From: an uncultured Methylocystaceae bacterium
Lineage (GTDB): Bacteria; Pseudomonadota; Alphaproteobacteria; Rhizobiales; Beijerinckiaceae
Length of the DNA stretch: 64,000 nucleotides
Reading direction: 5' to 3'
Assembly: GCA_937870755.1 (NCBI GenBank)
Contig: CALMZV010000027.1
Coordinates: forward strand, 368,390-432,389
The notes under the pieces: model-generated
Seen by the model: only the letters and a program-made list of their open reading frames with translations
The model's database searches: none
What the model was told of the DNA's origin: nothing
Translations under genes and position numbers: made by a program
Shown here: piece by piece, positions 26,127 to 36,300 of the stretch
Layout: each line of letters begins with the position of its first letter
How positions within the stretch are numbered: position 1 is the stretch's first letter

Positions 26127-27260
26127 TCAGCGGCGATGATAGCGCTGCGGCACGAACGGCGTCTTGCACACTTCCATCGGCAGGCGACGGCCGCGCACCT
26201 CCGCGAAGAGTCTGGTTCCGACCCCGGCGAGCGGCGTTTCGACATAGCCCATCGCCACGGGCGCGCCGAACGTCGGGCCCGGCCCGCCGCTCGTCACATG
26301 GCCGATCCGGCGCGCGCCCGCCTCCGCGCCGTCGAACAACGCGGCGCCTTCGCGCACCGGCGCGCGATCGAGGCCGCGAAGCCCCACGCGTTTGCGCGCG
26401 ACGCCCCCGGCCAACTGTCGTTCGATGACCGCCGCGCCCGGATAGCCGCCGGCGCGCGCGCCGCCCGCGCGCCGCGCCTTCGACAGGGCCCACGCCAGAC
26501 TGGCCTCCACCGGCGTCGTCGTCGTGTCGATGTCGTGGCCGTAGAGGCAAAGGCCGGCTTCCAGCCGCAACGAGTCGCGTGCGCCAAGGCCGATCGGCGC
26601 CACGTCCGGCTGCGCCAGCAAGGCGCGCGCGAGCGCCTCCGCCGCATCGGCCGGAACGGAGATCTCGTATCCGTCCTCGCCCGTATAGCCCGAGCGCGAC
26701 ACGATGCAGTCGGCGCCGGCGATCCGCACGCGCGCGACCTGCATGAACGTCATGTCGGCGACCGCCGGCGCGAGCCGCGCCAGCGCCGACGCCGCCTGCG
26801 GCCCCTGCAACGCCAGAAGCGCGCGCTCGGGCATGGGCTGGACCGCGCATTTGCCGGCTAGCCCGTTCTGCATGAGCGCGATGTCCGGCGCCTTGCAGGC
26901 CGCATTCACCACCACGAACAATTCGTCGCCGAGCCGCGCGACCATCAGATCGTCGAGAACGCCGCCGGCGTCGTTGGTGAAGAGGGCGTAGCGCTGCTGG
27001 CCGGACGGCAGCCCGAGAATGTCGACAGGCGTGAGCGTCTCGAACGCGGCGTCCGCGCCCGCGCCGGACAGCTTGACCTGCCCCATGTGCGAAACGTCGA
27101 AGAGACCGGCCTGGGCGCGCGTATGGAGATGCTCCTTCAGCACCCCCGTCGGATACTGGACAGGCATTTCGTATCCGGCGAACGGAACCATCCGCGCGCC
27201 GAGTTCCACATGCAGTCCGTAAAGCGGCGTGCGAGCAAGCGGTGCGGCGCTATCGCTCAT
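26127..27260 (-). CDS. gcvT: Aminomethyltransferase (glycine cleavage T protein)
   Basis: The start at 27260 (MSDSAAPLARTPLYGLHVEL, with GGAGACAGAG upstream) gives 377 residues, normal for GcvT. Characteristic stretches are ARMVPFAGYEMPVQYPTGVL, AGLFDVSHMGQVKLSG, the folate-binding SRSGYTGEDGYEISVP and GARDSLRLEAGLCLYGHD. In the glycine cleavage system it moves the methylene group to tetrahydrofolate. gcvH and gcvP are not beside it, which is unusual; they are presumably elsewhere. It is divergent from a nitroreductase gene. Confidence 0.9.
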   Translation of the reverse strand: MSDSAAPLARTPLYGLHVELGARMVPFAGYEMPVQYPTGVLKEHLHTRAQAGLFDVSHMGQVKLSGAGADAAFETLTPVDILGLPSGQQRYALFTNDAGGVLDDLMVARLGDELFVVVNAACKAPDIALMQNGLAGKCAVQPMPERALLALQGPQAASALARLAPAVADMTFMQVARVRIAGADCIVSRSGYTGEDGYEISVPADAAEALARALLAQPDVAPIGLGARDSLRLEAGLCLYGHDIDTTTTPVEASLAWALSKARRAGGARAGGYPGAAVIERQLAGGVARKRVGLRGLDRAPVREGAALFDGAEAGARRIGHVTSGGPGPTFGAPVAMGYVETPLAGVGTRLFAEVRGRRLPMEVCKTPFVPQRYHRR

Positions 27261-27413
27261 CTCTGTCTCCTTGGGCTTTGGGCGCGGCTCCAACGAGGCC
27301 ATTTCCCGCCTCGGGTCAAGTGCGATCTGGTGCGCCGCCGCGCGGGACGGGGCGCTGGCGCCTGGACCCGCCTTGGGATATTTTCCGCCGGACCAGAACA
27401 AGGGGGGGGAAAC

Positions 27414-28091
27414 GTGGAATTCGAAGAGCTTGTCCAGAGCCGTCGGAGCGTGCGCGGATTCAAGGACCAACCCGTGCCGCGATCGGTCATCGAGGAGATC
27501 ATCGAAGTCGCCAAACGCGCGCCTTCGTCCATGAACAGTCAGCCCTGGCACGTGCACGTGCTGACGGGCGAGCCGCTCGAGCGCGTGCGCCAGCGCAACA
27601 TGTCGGAAATGCAGGCCGGCGCCCGGCCCAAGCGCGAGATCGTCACCCATGGCGAATACGAGGGCGCGCACCGCTATCGCCAGGTCGACATCGCCAAAAA
27701 GCTTTTTGCGGCGATGGGCATCGCGCGCGACGACAAGGACATGCGGCAGGACTGGGTGCTGCGCGGCTTCCGGCAGTTCGACGCGCCGGTCTCACTGGTT
27801 CTGACCTACGACAAGATCCTCGATCCCGGCGCGGTCTGCCATTTCGATCTCGGCGCGCTGTGCTACGGCATCGTGCTGGCTGCGTGGGATCGCGGTCTGG
27901 GCACCGTCATCAACGGCCAGGGCATCATGCGGTCCGACATCGTGCGCGAGGTCGCCGCCATCCCGGAGGACGAGGTCATCATGACCTGCGTGGCGATGGG
28001 CTACCCCGACGACGGTTTTCCCGCCAACGCCGTGCGATCGGACCGCGAGCCGAACGCGCATTTCGTGCGCTACATCGGCTTTCCCGACTGA
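27414..28091 (+). CDS. Nitroreductase-family FMN oxidoreductase
   Basis: A GTG start at 27414 is chosen because AGGGGGGGGAAAC precedes it and the product then begins MEFEELVQSRRSVRGFKDQP, the usual nitroreductase N-terminus. It has 225 residues. FMN-contact regions are SRRSVRGF (residues 8-15), KRAPSSMNSQPWHVHVLTG and, near the end, GLGTVINGQGIMRSDIVREV with YPDDGFPANAVRSDR. It reduces nitroaromatics or related acceptors using NAD(P)H; the physiological substrate is unknown. It is convergent with the alpha/beta hydrolase gene (12 bp apart). Confidence 0.9.
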   Translation: MEFEELVQSRRSVRGFKDQPVPRSVIEEIIEVAKRAPSSMNSQPWHVHVLTGEPLERVRQRNMSEMQAGARPKREIVTHGEYEGAHRYRQVDIAKKLFAAMGIARDDKDMRQDWVLRGFRQFDAPVSLVLTYDKILDPGAVCHFDLGALCYGIVLAAWDRGLGTVINGQGIMRSDIVREVAAIPEDEVIMTCVAMGYPDDGFPANAVRSDREPNAHFVRYIGFPD

Positions 28092-28103
28092 AACGTCCGC
28101 CCC

Positions 28104-28982
28104 TCAGAGCGCGCGCACGCTTTCCGCCTGCTCGAGAAACGAACGCATGAGCGACAGCGTCTCGTCCGGCCGGTCGTGGTGCAGCCAGTGTCCGGCGCCG
28201 TGGATGGTTTCAGCGCGCGCGTTCTTGAAATGTGCGAGCGCGCCAGTCGTTTTCGGATCGCCCAGCATGCTCTCCCCGGCATTCACCAGCAGCGTCGGAC
28301 ATTCGATCCGCGACCACAGCTCGAAATAGTCCTCGGGCCAGAGCCGATGGGGCGCCATCGCGCGTTGGGACGGATCGAATTTCCAGACATATCCGCCGTC
28401 CCCGGTCCGTCGTGCGCCGTGCGTGGCCAGATGCAGCGCGAGTTCGGGCGTCAGCCGCGCGTTGTGCGCCGACATCCGCGCAGCCGCCTCCGCAAGCGTG
28501 CGATAGACGCGCGGCCTGCGCGCCTCCAGCTTGTCGAGCTGCGCGATCCATTTGGTCATGCGCTGATGCGTCGGCGTGCGCGCCGTGTTCGGCGCCACCA
28601 CCACCCCGTCCAGAACGACCAGCGCGGAGACGGTTTCGGGAAAGGCGCCGGCGTAGGTCAACCCTACCATGCCGCCCATGGAATGGCCGACGATGGCGAC
28701 CTTGCCGGACGTCGCGATGCGCACGAGCCGCGTCAGGTCGTAGACATGCTCAGGCAGACTGTAGCTGCCGCCTTTCGTCCAGTCCGAGTCGCCATGGCCG
28801 CGCAGATCCGGCGCCACCACGTGATAGTGCGGCTGCAACGCGCGGGCGATGAGATCCCAACTGCGGCAATGATCGCGCCCGCCGTGAATCAGCAGAAGCG
28901 TCGGCGCATCGGCGTTGCCCCAATCGACATAATGCAAGCGCAGGTTCTGCGATGTGTAGAAACGGCTTTCCGGAACGGACAT
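28104..28982 (-). CDS. Alpha/beta-fold hydrolase
   Basis: Starting at 28982 (MSVPESRFYTSQNLRLHYVD), a 292-residue hydrolase. The oxyanion segment LLIHGGRDHCRSWD, the nucleophile elbow VAIVGHSMGGMVGL (Ser), and the final HGAGHWLHHDRPDE (His) give a complete triad with an Asp from the LLVNAGESMLGDPK region. It may hydrolyse an ester, lactone or C-C bond. It follows the HlyD gene by 62 bp on the same strand and could be the last gene of the type I secretion operon, but nothing ties it functionally to export. Confidence 0.87.
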   Translation of the reverse strand: MSVPESRFYTSQNLRLHYVDWGNADAPTLLLIHGGRDHCRSWDLIARALQPHYHVVAPDLRGHGDSDWTKGGSYSLPEHVYDLTRLVRIATSGKVAIVGHSMGGMVGLTYAGAFPETVSALVVLDGVVVAPNTARTPTHQRMTKWIAQLDKLEARRPRVYRTLAEAAARMSAHNARLTPELALHLATHGARRTGDGGYVWKFDPSQRAMAPHRLWPEDYFELWSRIECPTLLVNAGESMLGDPKTTGALAHFKNARAETIHGAGHWLHHDRPDETLSLMRSFLEQAESVRAL

Positions 28983-29044
28983 TGCGATGCGACCCTCGGG
29001 CGCGCGCCCTTCGGCGCGCCTGACGACGTCATCGTAACGCGGGA

Positions 29045-30379
29045 TCACCTTTCGCGGAAAGCCCGGCTCATCTGATCGGCGAACGGTTTGACGAGATAGG
29101 ACGCGGCCGTTCTTTCCTGCGTCGAAATATAGACCTCGGCCGGCATGCCGGGCACGAGCCTCATGCCGCTCAGCTCCGATTTCGATTCGTCGAGTATCTG
29201 CACATGCGCGATGTAGAATTCCTGTCCGTTGGACCCCTCGCGCGCGGAGGCCGGCGACACCATCGCCACTTTCGCTTTCAGCTCCGGCGTCGTCGTGCGG
29301 TTGAACGCGGTCAGCCGCACGCGCGCCGGCTGCCCCTCGCGCACCCGATCGATCTCGACGGGCGCGATCTTCACCTCGAATTGCAGCGCCGCCTTCTCCG
29401 GAACGATGGTTGCGATTCTGGCGGCCGGCGTGATGACGCCGCCGACCGTGAACACGAACAATTCGTTCACGAAACCCGTGATCGGCGCGCGGATCTCGGT
29501 GCGAGAGAGACGGTCCTCGATCGCCAGACGCCGCTCGCTCAACTCGGCGATGCGCGCATCCACGGCGCGCAGATCGCGCTGCGCCTCGGTGCTGGCGTTC
29601 TGATCGACGGCGATGATCTGCAGGCGGATCTCGCTCACCCGCGCTTTTGCGCGCGCGATGCCGGCGGCGATTTCGCCGCGCTCGCCCAGTATGCGCGCCC
29701 AGTCGCGCTGCGCGGTGTAGAAGCGCGTGTAGTCGACGATCTTGCGGTCGAACAGATCGCGCAGCTTCTCGCGCTCGGCGCCGACCAGCTTGATTTCCTC
29801 TTCCTTGGCGGCGAGCCGCGCCTGCATGCCCCTGATCTCTTCGCCCGTCTGGCCTACGCCGAGCTCGAGCTGCTCCTTCTGGCTGTCGCGATTGAGCTTG
29901 TTGCCCGCAAACAGCCGCTTCTCGCCATGGATGACGACGTCCGCCGTGCTGGCCAGGGTCTTCAGCTCCTCCGGAAATTCGATGGCGCGGAGATTGTCGC
30001 GTTCGGCGATCAGTCGCGCGCGTCGACCCAACGCCTCGGCCAGTTGGGCCCGCACGATCAGTTGTTCCGCCTTGATCTGCACGTCGTCGAGCGCAACCAG
30101 CGTTTGCCCTTCCTGCACGAAATCGCCCTGCCGCACCGCCAGCGTCTTTACGATTCCGCCGTCCCTGTGCTGCACTTCCTTCAGGTTCTGGTCGACCTTC
30201 ACCGCGCCGGCGGCGATGACCGCGCCCTCCAGCCGCGCCATGGCCGCCCAGCCGCCGCAGCCCACGACGAGAACGACGAACAGCGCCGCGCCGCCGACGA
30301 TCCGCGGCCACAGCCGAAACGGTGGCGCGGCGCCGCGCGCCACGACCGGGGAAGAAGATGTGCTGGCGGCCTGTCGCAT
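29045..30379 (-). CDS. Type I secretion membrane-fusion protein, HlyD family
   Basis: A 444-residue periplasmic adaptor. A short cytoplasmic N-terminus precedes one transmembrane helix (about 27-48, VGGAALFVVLVVGCGGWAAM). The biotinyl-lipoyl half-motif NLKEVQHRDGGIVKTLAVRQ follows, then a long coiled-coil region (about 110-290, rich in RAQLAEALGRRARLIAERD-type heptads), and the beta-barrel domain with TEIRAPITGFVNELFVFTVG and RLVPGMPAEVYISTQERTA. It connects the ABC exporter to an outer-membrane TolC-type channel. No TolC gene is nearby, so a shared one is presumably used. Confidence 0.94.
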   Translation of the reverse strand: MRQAASTSSSPVVARGAAPPFRLWPRIVGGAALFVVLVVGCGGWAAMARLEGAVIAAGAVKVDQNLKEVQHRDGGIVKTLAVRQGDFVQEGQTLVALDDVQIKAEQLIVRAQLAEALGRRARLIAERDNLRAIEFPEELKTLASTADVVIHGEKRLFAGNKLNRDSQKEQLELGVGQTGEEIRGMQARLAAKEEEIKLVGAEREKLRDLFDRKIVDYTRFYTAQRDWARILGERGEIAAGIARAKARVSEIRLQIIAVDQNASTEAQRDLRAVDARIAELSERRLAIEDRLSRTEIRAPITGFVNELFVFTVGGVITPAARIATIVPEKAALQFEVKIAPVEIDRVREGQPARVRLTAFNRTTTPELKAKVAMVSPASAREGSNGQEFYIAHVQILDESKSELSGMRLVPGMPAEVYISTQERTAASYLVKPFADQMSRAFRER

Positions 30380-30398
30380 GACGCTTCTCCCGATAGCG

Positions 30399-31550
30399 CT
30401 ACGCCTCGAGCGGCGCGAACTGCAGGTGGTGGTGACCGGCGACCTGGATGGCGAAATGCTGCTGCTCGTCGCCCGGAACGTCGTAGACCTCGACGACCGT
30501 CACCGACTCCGGCCCCTGCTGTTCGAACCGGAACCGCACCGGCCGGTTGTCGTCGGGAGCAGAAAGGTAGAACCGGTCGAACGGTTCGGCATCGCCGTGC
30601 GCGGCGTCGCCGTCGGCGCGATGATGGATGTCGAAACGCGCGGCGATGATGCGGTCGCCGACGGAAAAATCGGTGATCTTGCGCACGACGTCCGGATCGC
30701 GGTCGTCGTCCGCGCGAAGAAAGACGAACGTATCGGCGCCGCCGCGACCGCTGAGCGTCGCCGCGCCCGGGCCGGCGATGAGAAGATCGTCGCCGCTGCC
30801 GCCGACGATCCTCTCGAAATTCGCGAACAGGTCCGTGCCGATGTCCTCGCCCTGCGCCACGCCGTGGCCGAGGTCGACCAGAACCCGGTGCGTGGCGACC
30901 GAAAAGTCGAGCGTGTCCTCGCCCGCCGCGCCGTCGTAATGGTTGGTCGCCTCGTCCGCGGCGGCCATCATGTGGTCGTCGCCATCGCCGCCGCGCGCCG
31001 ATTTCGAGACGCCCCCGCGCATCGGCGCATCGCCGCCGCCACCGCCTCCACCGCCGCCCTCGCGCTCTTCCTGCGCGGATGCGCGACTTTCGCCGGAGAC
31101 CCGGTTCGCCTGCGCGATATCCGGCGGCTCGATCGGCGCCGTGGGCGCGGGCGGCGGCGTCCTTGCATCGATATGCGCCGCCTCGTCCGTCGCCGCCTCG
31201 CCTGCTTCGCGCGGCGGCGCGATCCGGGCGGTTGGTCTCGGCGCGTCCGGCGCGGCGTCGGCCGCTTCGGGCGTCGTCGCGGCTTCGGTCTCGGCCGTCG
31301 CGGGCGCCTCGTCCTGTGCGGCGGCGCCGTCGCCTTTCGCATTGCGCTCGGGTTCGTCCGCCGCGTTTGCCTCGCGCGCTTCAGCGCCCATCGGCAGGAA
31401 GCTTTTCAGATAGGCGACGCACGCCGCCAGAAAGAGCAGAAAGGCGAGCGGCATGCGCCGCCTTTCGTCCGGCTCGCGAGCGGCGAAGCTCTCGGGCGTC
31501 GTCGCACGGACCTGGGATTCCTGCTCCTTGATGGCTTTGACCGTGATCAT
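30399..31550 (-). CDS. Membrane-anchored RTX-like protein inside the type I secretion operon
   Basis: The start at 31550 overlaps the ABC gene stop by ATGA. The 383-residue product has a basic N-terminus and one hydrophobic segment (about 33-52, MPLAFLLFLAACVAYLKSFL). Next comes an Ala/Glu/Pro-rich disordered stretch (about 55-160) and a run of nine glycines (about 163-173). A calcium-binding RTX-type region follows: GGDGDDHMMAAADE, VGGSGDDLLIAGPG and LSGRGGADTFVFLRADDD. The end (HFAIQVAGHHHLQFAPLEA) is His-rich. Sitting between the ABC and HlyD genes, it may be a co-secreted or envelope-tethered partner of the peroxidase. I know no described equivalent. Confidence 0.85.
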   Translation of the reverse strand: MITVKAIKEQESQVRATTPESFAAREPDERRRMPLAFLLFLAACVAYLKSFLPMGAEAREANAADEPERNAKGDGAAAQDEAPATAETEAATTPEAADAAPDAPRPTARIAPPREAGEAATDEAAHIDARTPPPAPTAPIEPPDIAQANRVSGESRASAQEEREGGGGGGGGGDAPMRGGVSKSARGGDGDDHMMAAADEATNHYDGAAGEDTLDFSVATHRVLVDLGHGVAQGEDIGTDLFANFERIVGGSGDDLLIAGPGAATLSGRGGADTFVFLRADDDRDPDVVRKITDFSVGDRIIAARFDIHHRADGDAAHGDAEPFDRFYLSAPDDNRPVRFRFEQQGPESVTVVEVYDVPGDEQQHFAIQVAGHHHLQFAPLEA

Positions 31551-33307
31551 GCCGGCCTCCGCGCCTCGATTTGCGTCGTTTGGTTTGCGCTGGCGGGTCG
31601 CACGTCCGATGCGGTCGGCGTCATGATGTCCTGCTTCCTGCCGAAAGCAGCGATGCGACCGTGCTGCACGATGGCGACGAGATCGACCGCCACGAGCGCG
31701 CTTGGGCGATGCGCGATGACGATGGCGATTCCGCCGCGCGCGCGCACGCCTTCGATCGCCTTGGTGAGCGCGGCCTCGCCCTCGCCGTCGAGATTGGAAT
31801 TCGGCTCGTCCATCACCACGACGAACGGGTCGCCGTAGAGGGCGCGCGCGAGCGCGACGCGCTGGCGCTGTCCCGCCGACAGGGCGGCGCCCTGCGGTCC
31901 CAGGCGCGCGCCGTAACCGCCGGGCATGCGCAGGATCATGTCGTGCACGCCCGCCGCCGTCGCCGCCGCCACGACTTTCCGGAAATCGGGCGCCTCGTCG
32001 AAACGGCTGATGTTCTCCTCGATCGTCGCGTCCATCAGACTTACGTCTTGCGGCAGATAGCCGATGTGGCGTCCGATGTCGTCTTCGCGCCATTGCTCGA
32101 GATCCGCGCCGTCGAGGCGCACATGCCCGCGCAGCAGCGGCCAGACGCCTGTCAGCGCCCGCACCAGCGTGGTCTTTCCGCCGGCGCTCGGACCGATGAC
32201 GCCGAGCGCCTGTCCCGCGTGCAGCTCGAAGCCGATGTCGCTCAGCACCACCTGCCCGGAGCCCGGAACAGCGATCGTCGCCTTCTCGACCGCCAGGCTC
32301 CGGACCGGCGCCGGCAGTTGCATTGGCGTATCTGCGGCCGCCAGCGCCACCACCGTATCGCGCAGGCGCTGGTAGGCCATGCGCGCGGCGATGAACGGCT
32401 TCCAGTTGCCGATCGCCAGATCGACCGGCGCGAGCGCGCGCGCGGCGGCGACCGAACAGGCGATGATGGCGCCGGCGGACAATTCGTTCTTGATCGTGAG
32501 ATAGGCGCCCAATCCCAGCACCGCCGATTGCAGCACCATGCGCAGCACCCGCGAAACCGCCGCAAACGTGCCGGTGATGTCGTTGGCGCGCGTTTGCAGG
32601 CGCAGATGCTCGTCGTTGGCTTCGTTGAACCGGCCCACGGCGCGCCCGGCGAACCCCATCGCCTTCAGCACCTCGGCATTGCGCGCATTGCAATCGGCGA
32701 TGGTGTTGCGCGCGATTGCGGCCTTGCGCGCCGAAACGCTCAGCCGCTTGGTCAGAATCTCGCTCACCACCGTGAGCGTCGTCAGGACGAACGCGCCCGC
32801 CAACGTCAGCGCGCCCAGCAACGGATGCAGGAAATAGATGAACGCCAGATAGATCGGCATCCACGGCAGGTCGAACAATGCGTTCGGGCCCTGGCTTCCG
32901 AGAAAGCCGCGCACCGTGTCCACGTCGCGCCCGCGCTCCAGCGCCTCGGATGTCGAGAAGCCGAAACGCGGCATGTCGATCGCCACCCGATGCGCCAGCG
33001 GGGCGATCCTGGCGTCGAGCCGCGCGCCGAACCGCACCAGCACCTGCGAGCGGATGGCGTCGAACGCGCCCTGAAACAGATAGAGGCCGACCGCCAGCGC
33101 CGAGAGGCCGATCAGCGTCGGCACGCTGCCGCTGATCAGCGCCCGGTCGTAAATCTGCATCATGTACAGCGAGCCGGTGAGCGCGAGCACATTGATGACG
33201 CCCGACACGAGAAACAGAAACAGGGCGACGCCGCGAAAGCCGCGGGTGAGCTCGGCGAGGTGGCGCTGTTTGGCGGGGGGCAGATCCTTGGCCATGACGG
33301 GCTTCAT
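31547..33307 (-). CDS. Type I secretion ABC permease/ATPase (PrtD type)
   Basis: A 586-residue fused exporter. The N-terminal half carries about six membrane helices (VALFLFLVSGVINVLALTGS, TLIGLSALAVGLYLF, LPWMPIYLAFIYFLHPLLGA and others). The C-terminal ATPase has Walker A GPSAGGKTTLVRAL near residue 368, the Q-loop GYLPQDVSLMDATIEENI, signature LSAGQRQRVALARALYG near 478 and Walker B FVVVMDEPNSNLD near 496. It lacks the C39 peptidase domain, as expected for exporters of RTX proteins with uncleaved C-terminal signals. It follows the peroxidase gene by 63 bp and is translationally coupled to the RTX protein. Confidence 0.95.
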   Translation of the reverse strand: MKPVMAKDLPPAKQRHLAELTRGFRGVALFLFLVSGVINVLALTGSLYMMQIYDRALISGSVPTLIGLSALAVGLYLFQGAFDAIRSQVLVRFGARLDARIAPLAHRVAIDMPRFGFSTSEALERGRDVDTVRGFLGSQGPNALFDLPWMPIYLAFIYFLHPLLGALTLAGAFVLTTLTVVSEILTKRLSVSARKAAIARNTIADCNARNAEVLKAMGFAGRAVGRFNEANDEHLRLQTRANDITGTFAAVSRVLRMVLQSAVLGLGAYLTIKNELSAGAIIACSVAAARALAPVDLAIGNWKPFIAARMAYQRLRDTVVALAAADTPMQLPAPVRSLAVEKATIAVPGSGQVVLSDIGFELHAGQALGVIGPSAGGKTTLVRALTGVWPLLRGHVRLDGADLEQWREDDIGRHIGYLPQDVSLMDATIEENISRFDEAPDFRKVVAAATAAGVHDMILRMPGGYGARLGPQGAALSAGQRQRVALARALYGDPFVVVMDEPNSNLDGEGEAALTKAIEGVRARGGIAIVIAHRPSALVAVDLVAIVQHGRIAAFGRKQDIMTPTASDVRPASANQTTQIEARRPA

Positions 33308-33339
33308 CCCTGGAGGAACGTTGAAGAACAGTCACGGTC

Positions 33340-33362
33340 GGGAGGCGGCCAGGCCGCCTCCC
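33340..33362 (-). promoter_or_regulatory. Strong intra-operon hairpin
   Basis: Almost perfect inverted repeat GGGAGGCGG-CCAGG-CCGCCTCCC in the 63-bp gap between the giant peroxidase gene and its ABC exporter gene. It has no T-run on the minus strand. It could protect the 3' end of the peroxidase mRNA or partly terminate transcription, giving more substrate than exporter. Confidence 0.6.
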
Positions 33363-33370
33363 GTCACGCT

Positions 33371-36300
33371 TCACAGACCGTGCGCGTGCAGGTTCTGGGC
33401 GAGGCCGGTCGCGACCTCGCCGTCGCCGGCCACGTCCGCGACGGCCTGCGCGTAAGCGGCGCCGCTGTCGCTCTCGAAGGTCGCAGCCAGTTGCGCGGCG
33501 GCCGCGAACGGCGCGCCGCCGACCAGCGCCAGCGCGCCCGTCATCGGCATGCCTGTCGTTTGCACGTGGTCGCCCGGCTCGATGGCCAGCGGCGCGCCCG
33601 TCGCGGCGCCGGTGGCGAAGACGAAGGCGTCGTCGGCGGCGCTCACGCCCACGAGCATCGCGCCCGTTTGCGTTGCGGCGCCGCCGCTCTGCGCGCCGGC
33701 CGCGCCCTGCGCCGCGGCGGGATTGGCCACGGCGACCTCCGGGATGTTGGCCGGCGCCTGGAACACCGCCCCGCCGCCGGTCGAACCCGCCGGCGTCGCT
33801 TCGCCGACCTGCGGCGCAGGTTCGGCGTCGGCCGCCGCCGGCGTCTCGTCGCTGTCGCAGCCCGTTGCGTCGTCGTCGTTGTCTGCGACCTCGGCGCCCT
33901 GGTCGTCCTCGTCCTCGCCGTCCTCATCGTCCGCGACGTCGGCGCCGGGATCTTCGTCGGCCTCGTCGTCCTGGTCGCCGGCGACATCGTCGTCATCGTC
34001 CTGACCGCCGACGCTCGTCCCGTCGTCGCTCGGATCGCCGACCGTCGTGTCGTCTGGCGGGTCGCCGCTCGCGTCGTTGGCCGGCGCGTCGATCGGATCT
34101 GTCCGGAACATGTGTTCGGGCAGGTTGGTCATGCCGGTGTTGCGGGCGACGATGTCGGCGAATTCCTGGCCATCCACGAAATTCTCGTAGAAGTCGAAAT
34201 TATCGAACCGCGAGATGTAGTAGAAGCGGTCGCCGTCCTGCAGCCGCTCGAACTGCTCGCTCAACACCACCCAGAACGTTTCGCCGACCAGGCCGCCGTT
34301 GATGTGCTTTTCGGCCAGCCCGCCGACCCACAGATCGACGCGGTCGATGCCTTTGACCACGCCCGTTCCATCGCCCTGCATCGCAATGTCGATGTCGGGG
34401 TTGATCTCGCGGAACGCGTCGATGTCGGCGGCCGCCAGCACCAGGTCCGGATAGGCCTGTTTGAACTGGTCGATGACCGCGTCGCTGAGATCGTTGCGTT
34501 GCTGGAAATCCTCCCACGAGGCATAGGCGCTGAGGTCGCCGCCCGCGAAGCCCACCGCTTCGCTGACATAGGGGTTGGTGGACGCGGCCAGATCCTTGCG
34601 AACCTGATTGAGCGTGCCAAGCCCCACGTCCCATCCGCGCGCGACATTGAACGCGAACAGGTCGGCGTTGATGCGCACGAGATCGTTGCGCACCGCATCG
34701 ACGATGTTGAAGTCCACGTCCTCCGCCGCCTGACTGATGACGCCGCCGATGATGGCGTTCACGCCATGCTGGCTGTAGCCCGGCTGTGGCGTATAGACGC
34801 CGGCCGGATCGGTCGTGAACGCCGCTGGATCGTTGGTCGGATTGAGGAAGGCGTCGAACAACTGCACCTGCGTCGGATTGCCGTCCGCGTCGAGCACCGT
34901 CATCGTCTGCCCGATCAGCGAGTGGCCGAAGCGGAACACCGCCGCGGCGAACTCGTGCGAGATGCCCGCGTTCGCGTTCGGATCGTATTCTTCGAACCCG
35001 TGTGTGCCCTGGCTGCGCAGACCGCCCAGCAGCGTGTCGAGATATTCGTCGAACACGACGCGCTGGTATTCGGCCTCGTTGATCATCTTGGCGGCCTGGA
35101 ACAGCTCCTCGGCCGATCCCTGGAATCCCGCGGCCTCCAGTCCCTCGACATGGAAGTTGTGGTTGCGGGCCCAGATCGTATGGATCGAGGTGAGCGCGAA
35201 GTTCTCGTTGCCCCGCCCGTCGCCGACCACGTAGTGGTCGACGAGTCCGATGAAGGGGTTGGAGTCGAGCAACAGGGCGTGGCTGGAGCCCATGAAGTCC
35301 GACGTCATGCCCGGCAGCATCGCTTCGTCGATGACGCCGTTCGTCACCAGACCCGGGAAGTAGTCCCGGAAGGCGACCGCGCCGCCCGGCAGACTGTCCG
35401 AATGGAACACCGTGTTGTTCTGCCAGTGCTCGAGAATGAGCTCGCGCAGCGTCGGCAGGAGACGGAAGTCCGTGTTGGACGGATCGGGCACGCCGGCGAA
35501 CAGATGCGCGCCGAGGCCGCCATTGCCGTCGCCCTCGCGCAGGAACTGGCCGACGAGTTCGTTGGAGCCGTAGGCCTGGTTCTGGTCGACATAGGGCGAT
35601 GTGCGGTTGATATGCTGGGGCACGCCGTTGGCGTCGTAGCCGGCGACCGTGGCGCGCGTGAGATCGGCCGGGTTGCCCGAGCCCGGCGCCCCGCCTCCCG
35701 GCGCGCCGATCTGGATCGTTCCGTTTCCACCCTTGCCGATGAAGTCCAGCCCATGGTCGATGTACTGCCCCATCGCCATGAAGAAGATGTTGGCGTCGTT
35801 TCCGGCGTGCGGGAGGCCGGCCTCCTGCGTGCCGAGAACGTTGCTGATCGTGCGCGGATCGAGCCCGTCGAACACCGGATTGATCGCCCGGTTGCCGTCG
35901 CCGTCCGGCGCGCCGTAATGCGGATTGGTGATCCGGATGAACGGCTGGTCGGCGGAGGCCCACAGCGGATTGGCCTGGTTGTTGCCGTGACCGCTGAGGT
36001 TGCGCGCGCCTGTCGGCGCGTCGTCCTCGCCGTTGGGCGGCGCCTGCCCGTTGACGAGCGCCATCAGGCCCTCGAGATCGCTCGGCGTGTATTCGAACGC
36101 GCCCGAGACGCCCTCGTCGTTGCCGGCCGGCGGCGGCGGGGGCAGGAACTGCGGCGGCGTCGGTCCGCTGAACGTGATCGAATGCGACCCGTTTGAGAAC
36201 GTCTTCGTGCCGTTGCCGTTGTCGACGAGTTCATAGGTCGACAGGTCCGCTCCGTTCGGCAGTTCGACCACGTCCTGCGGACGCAGCGTGCCGACGATCG

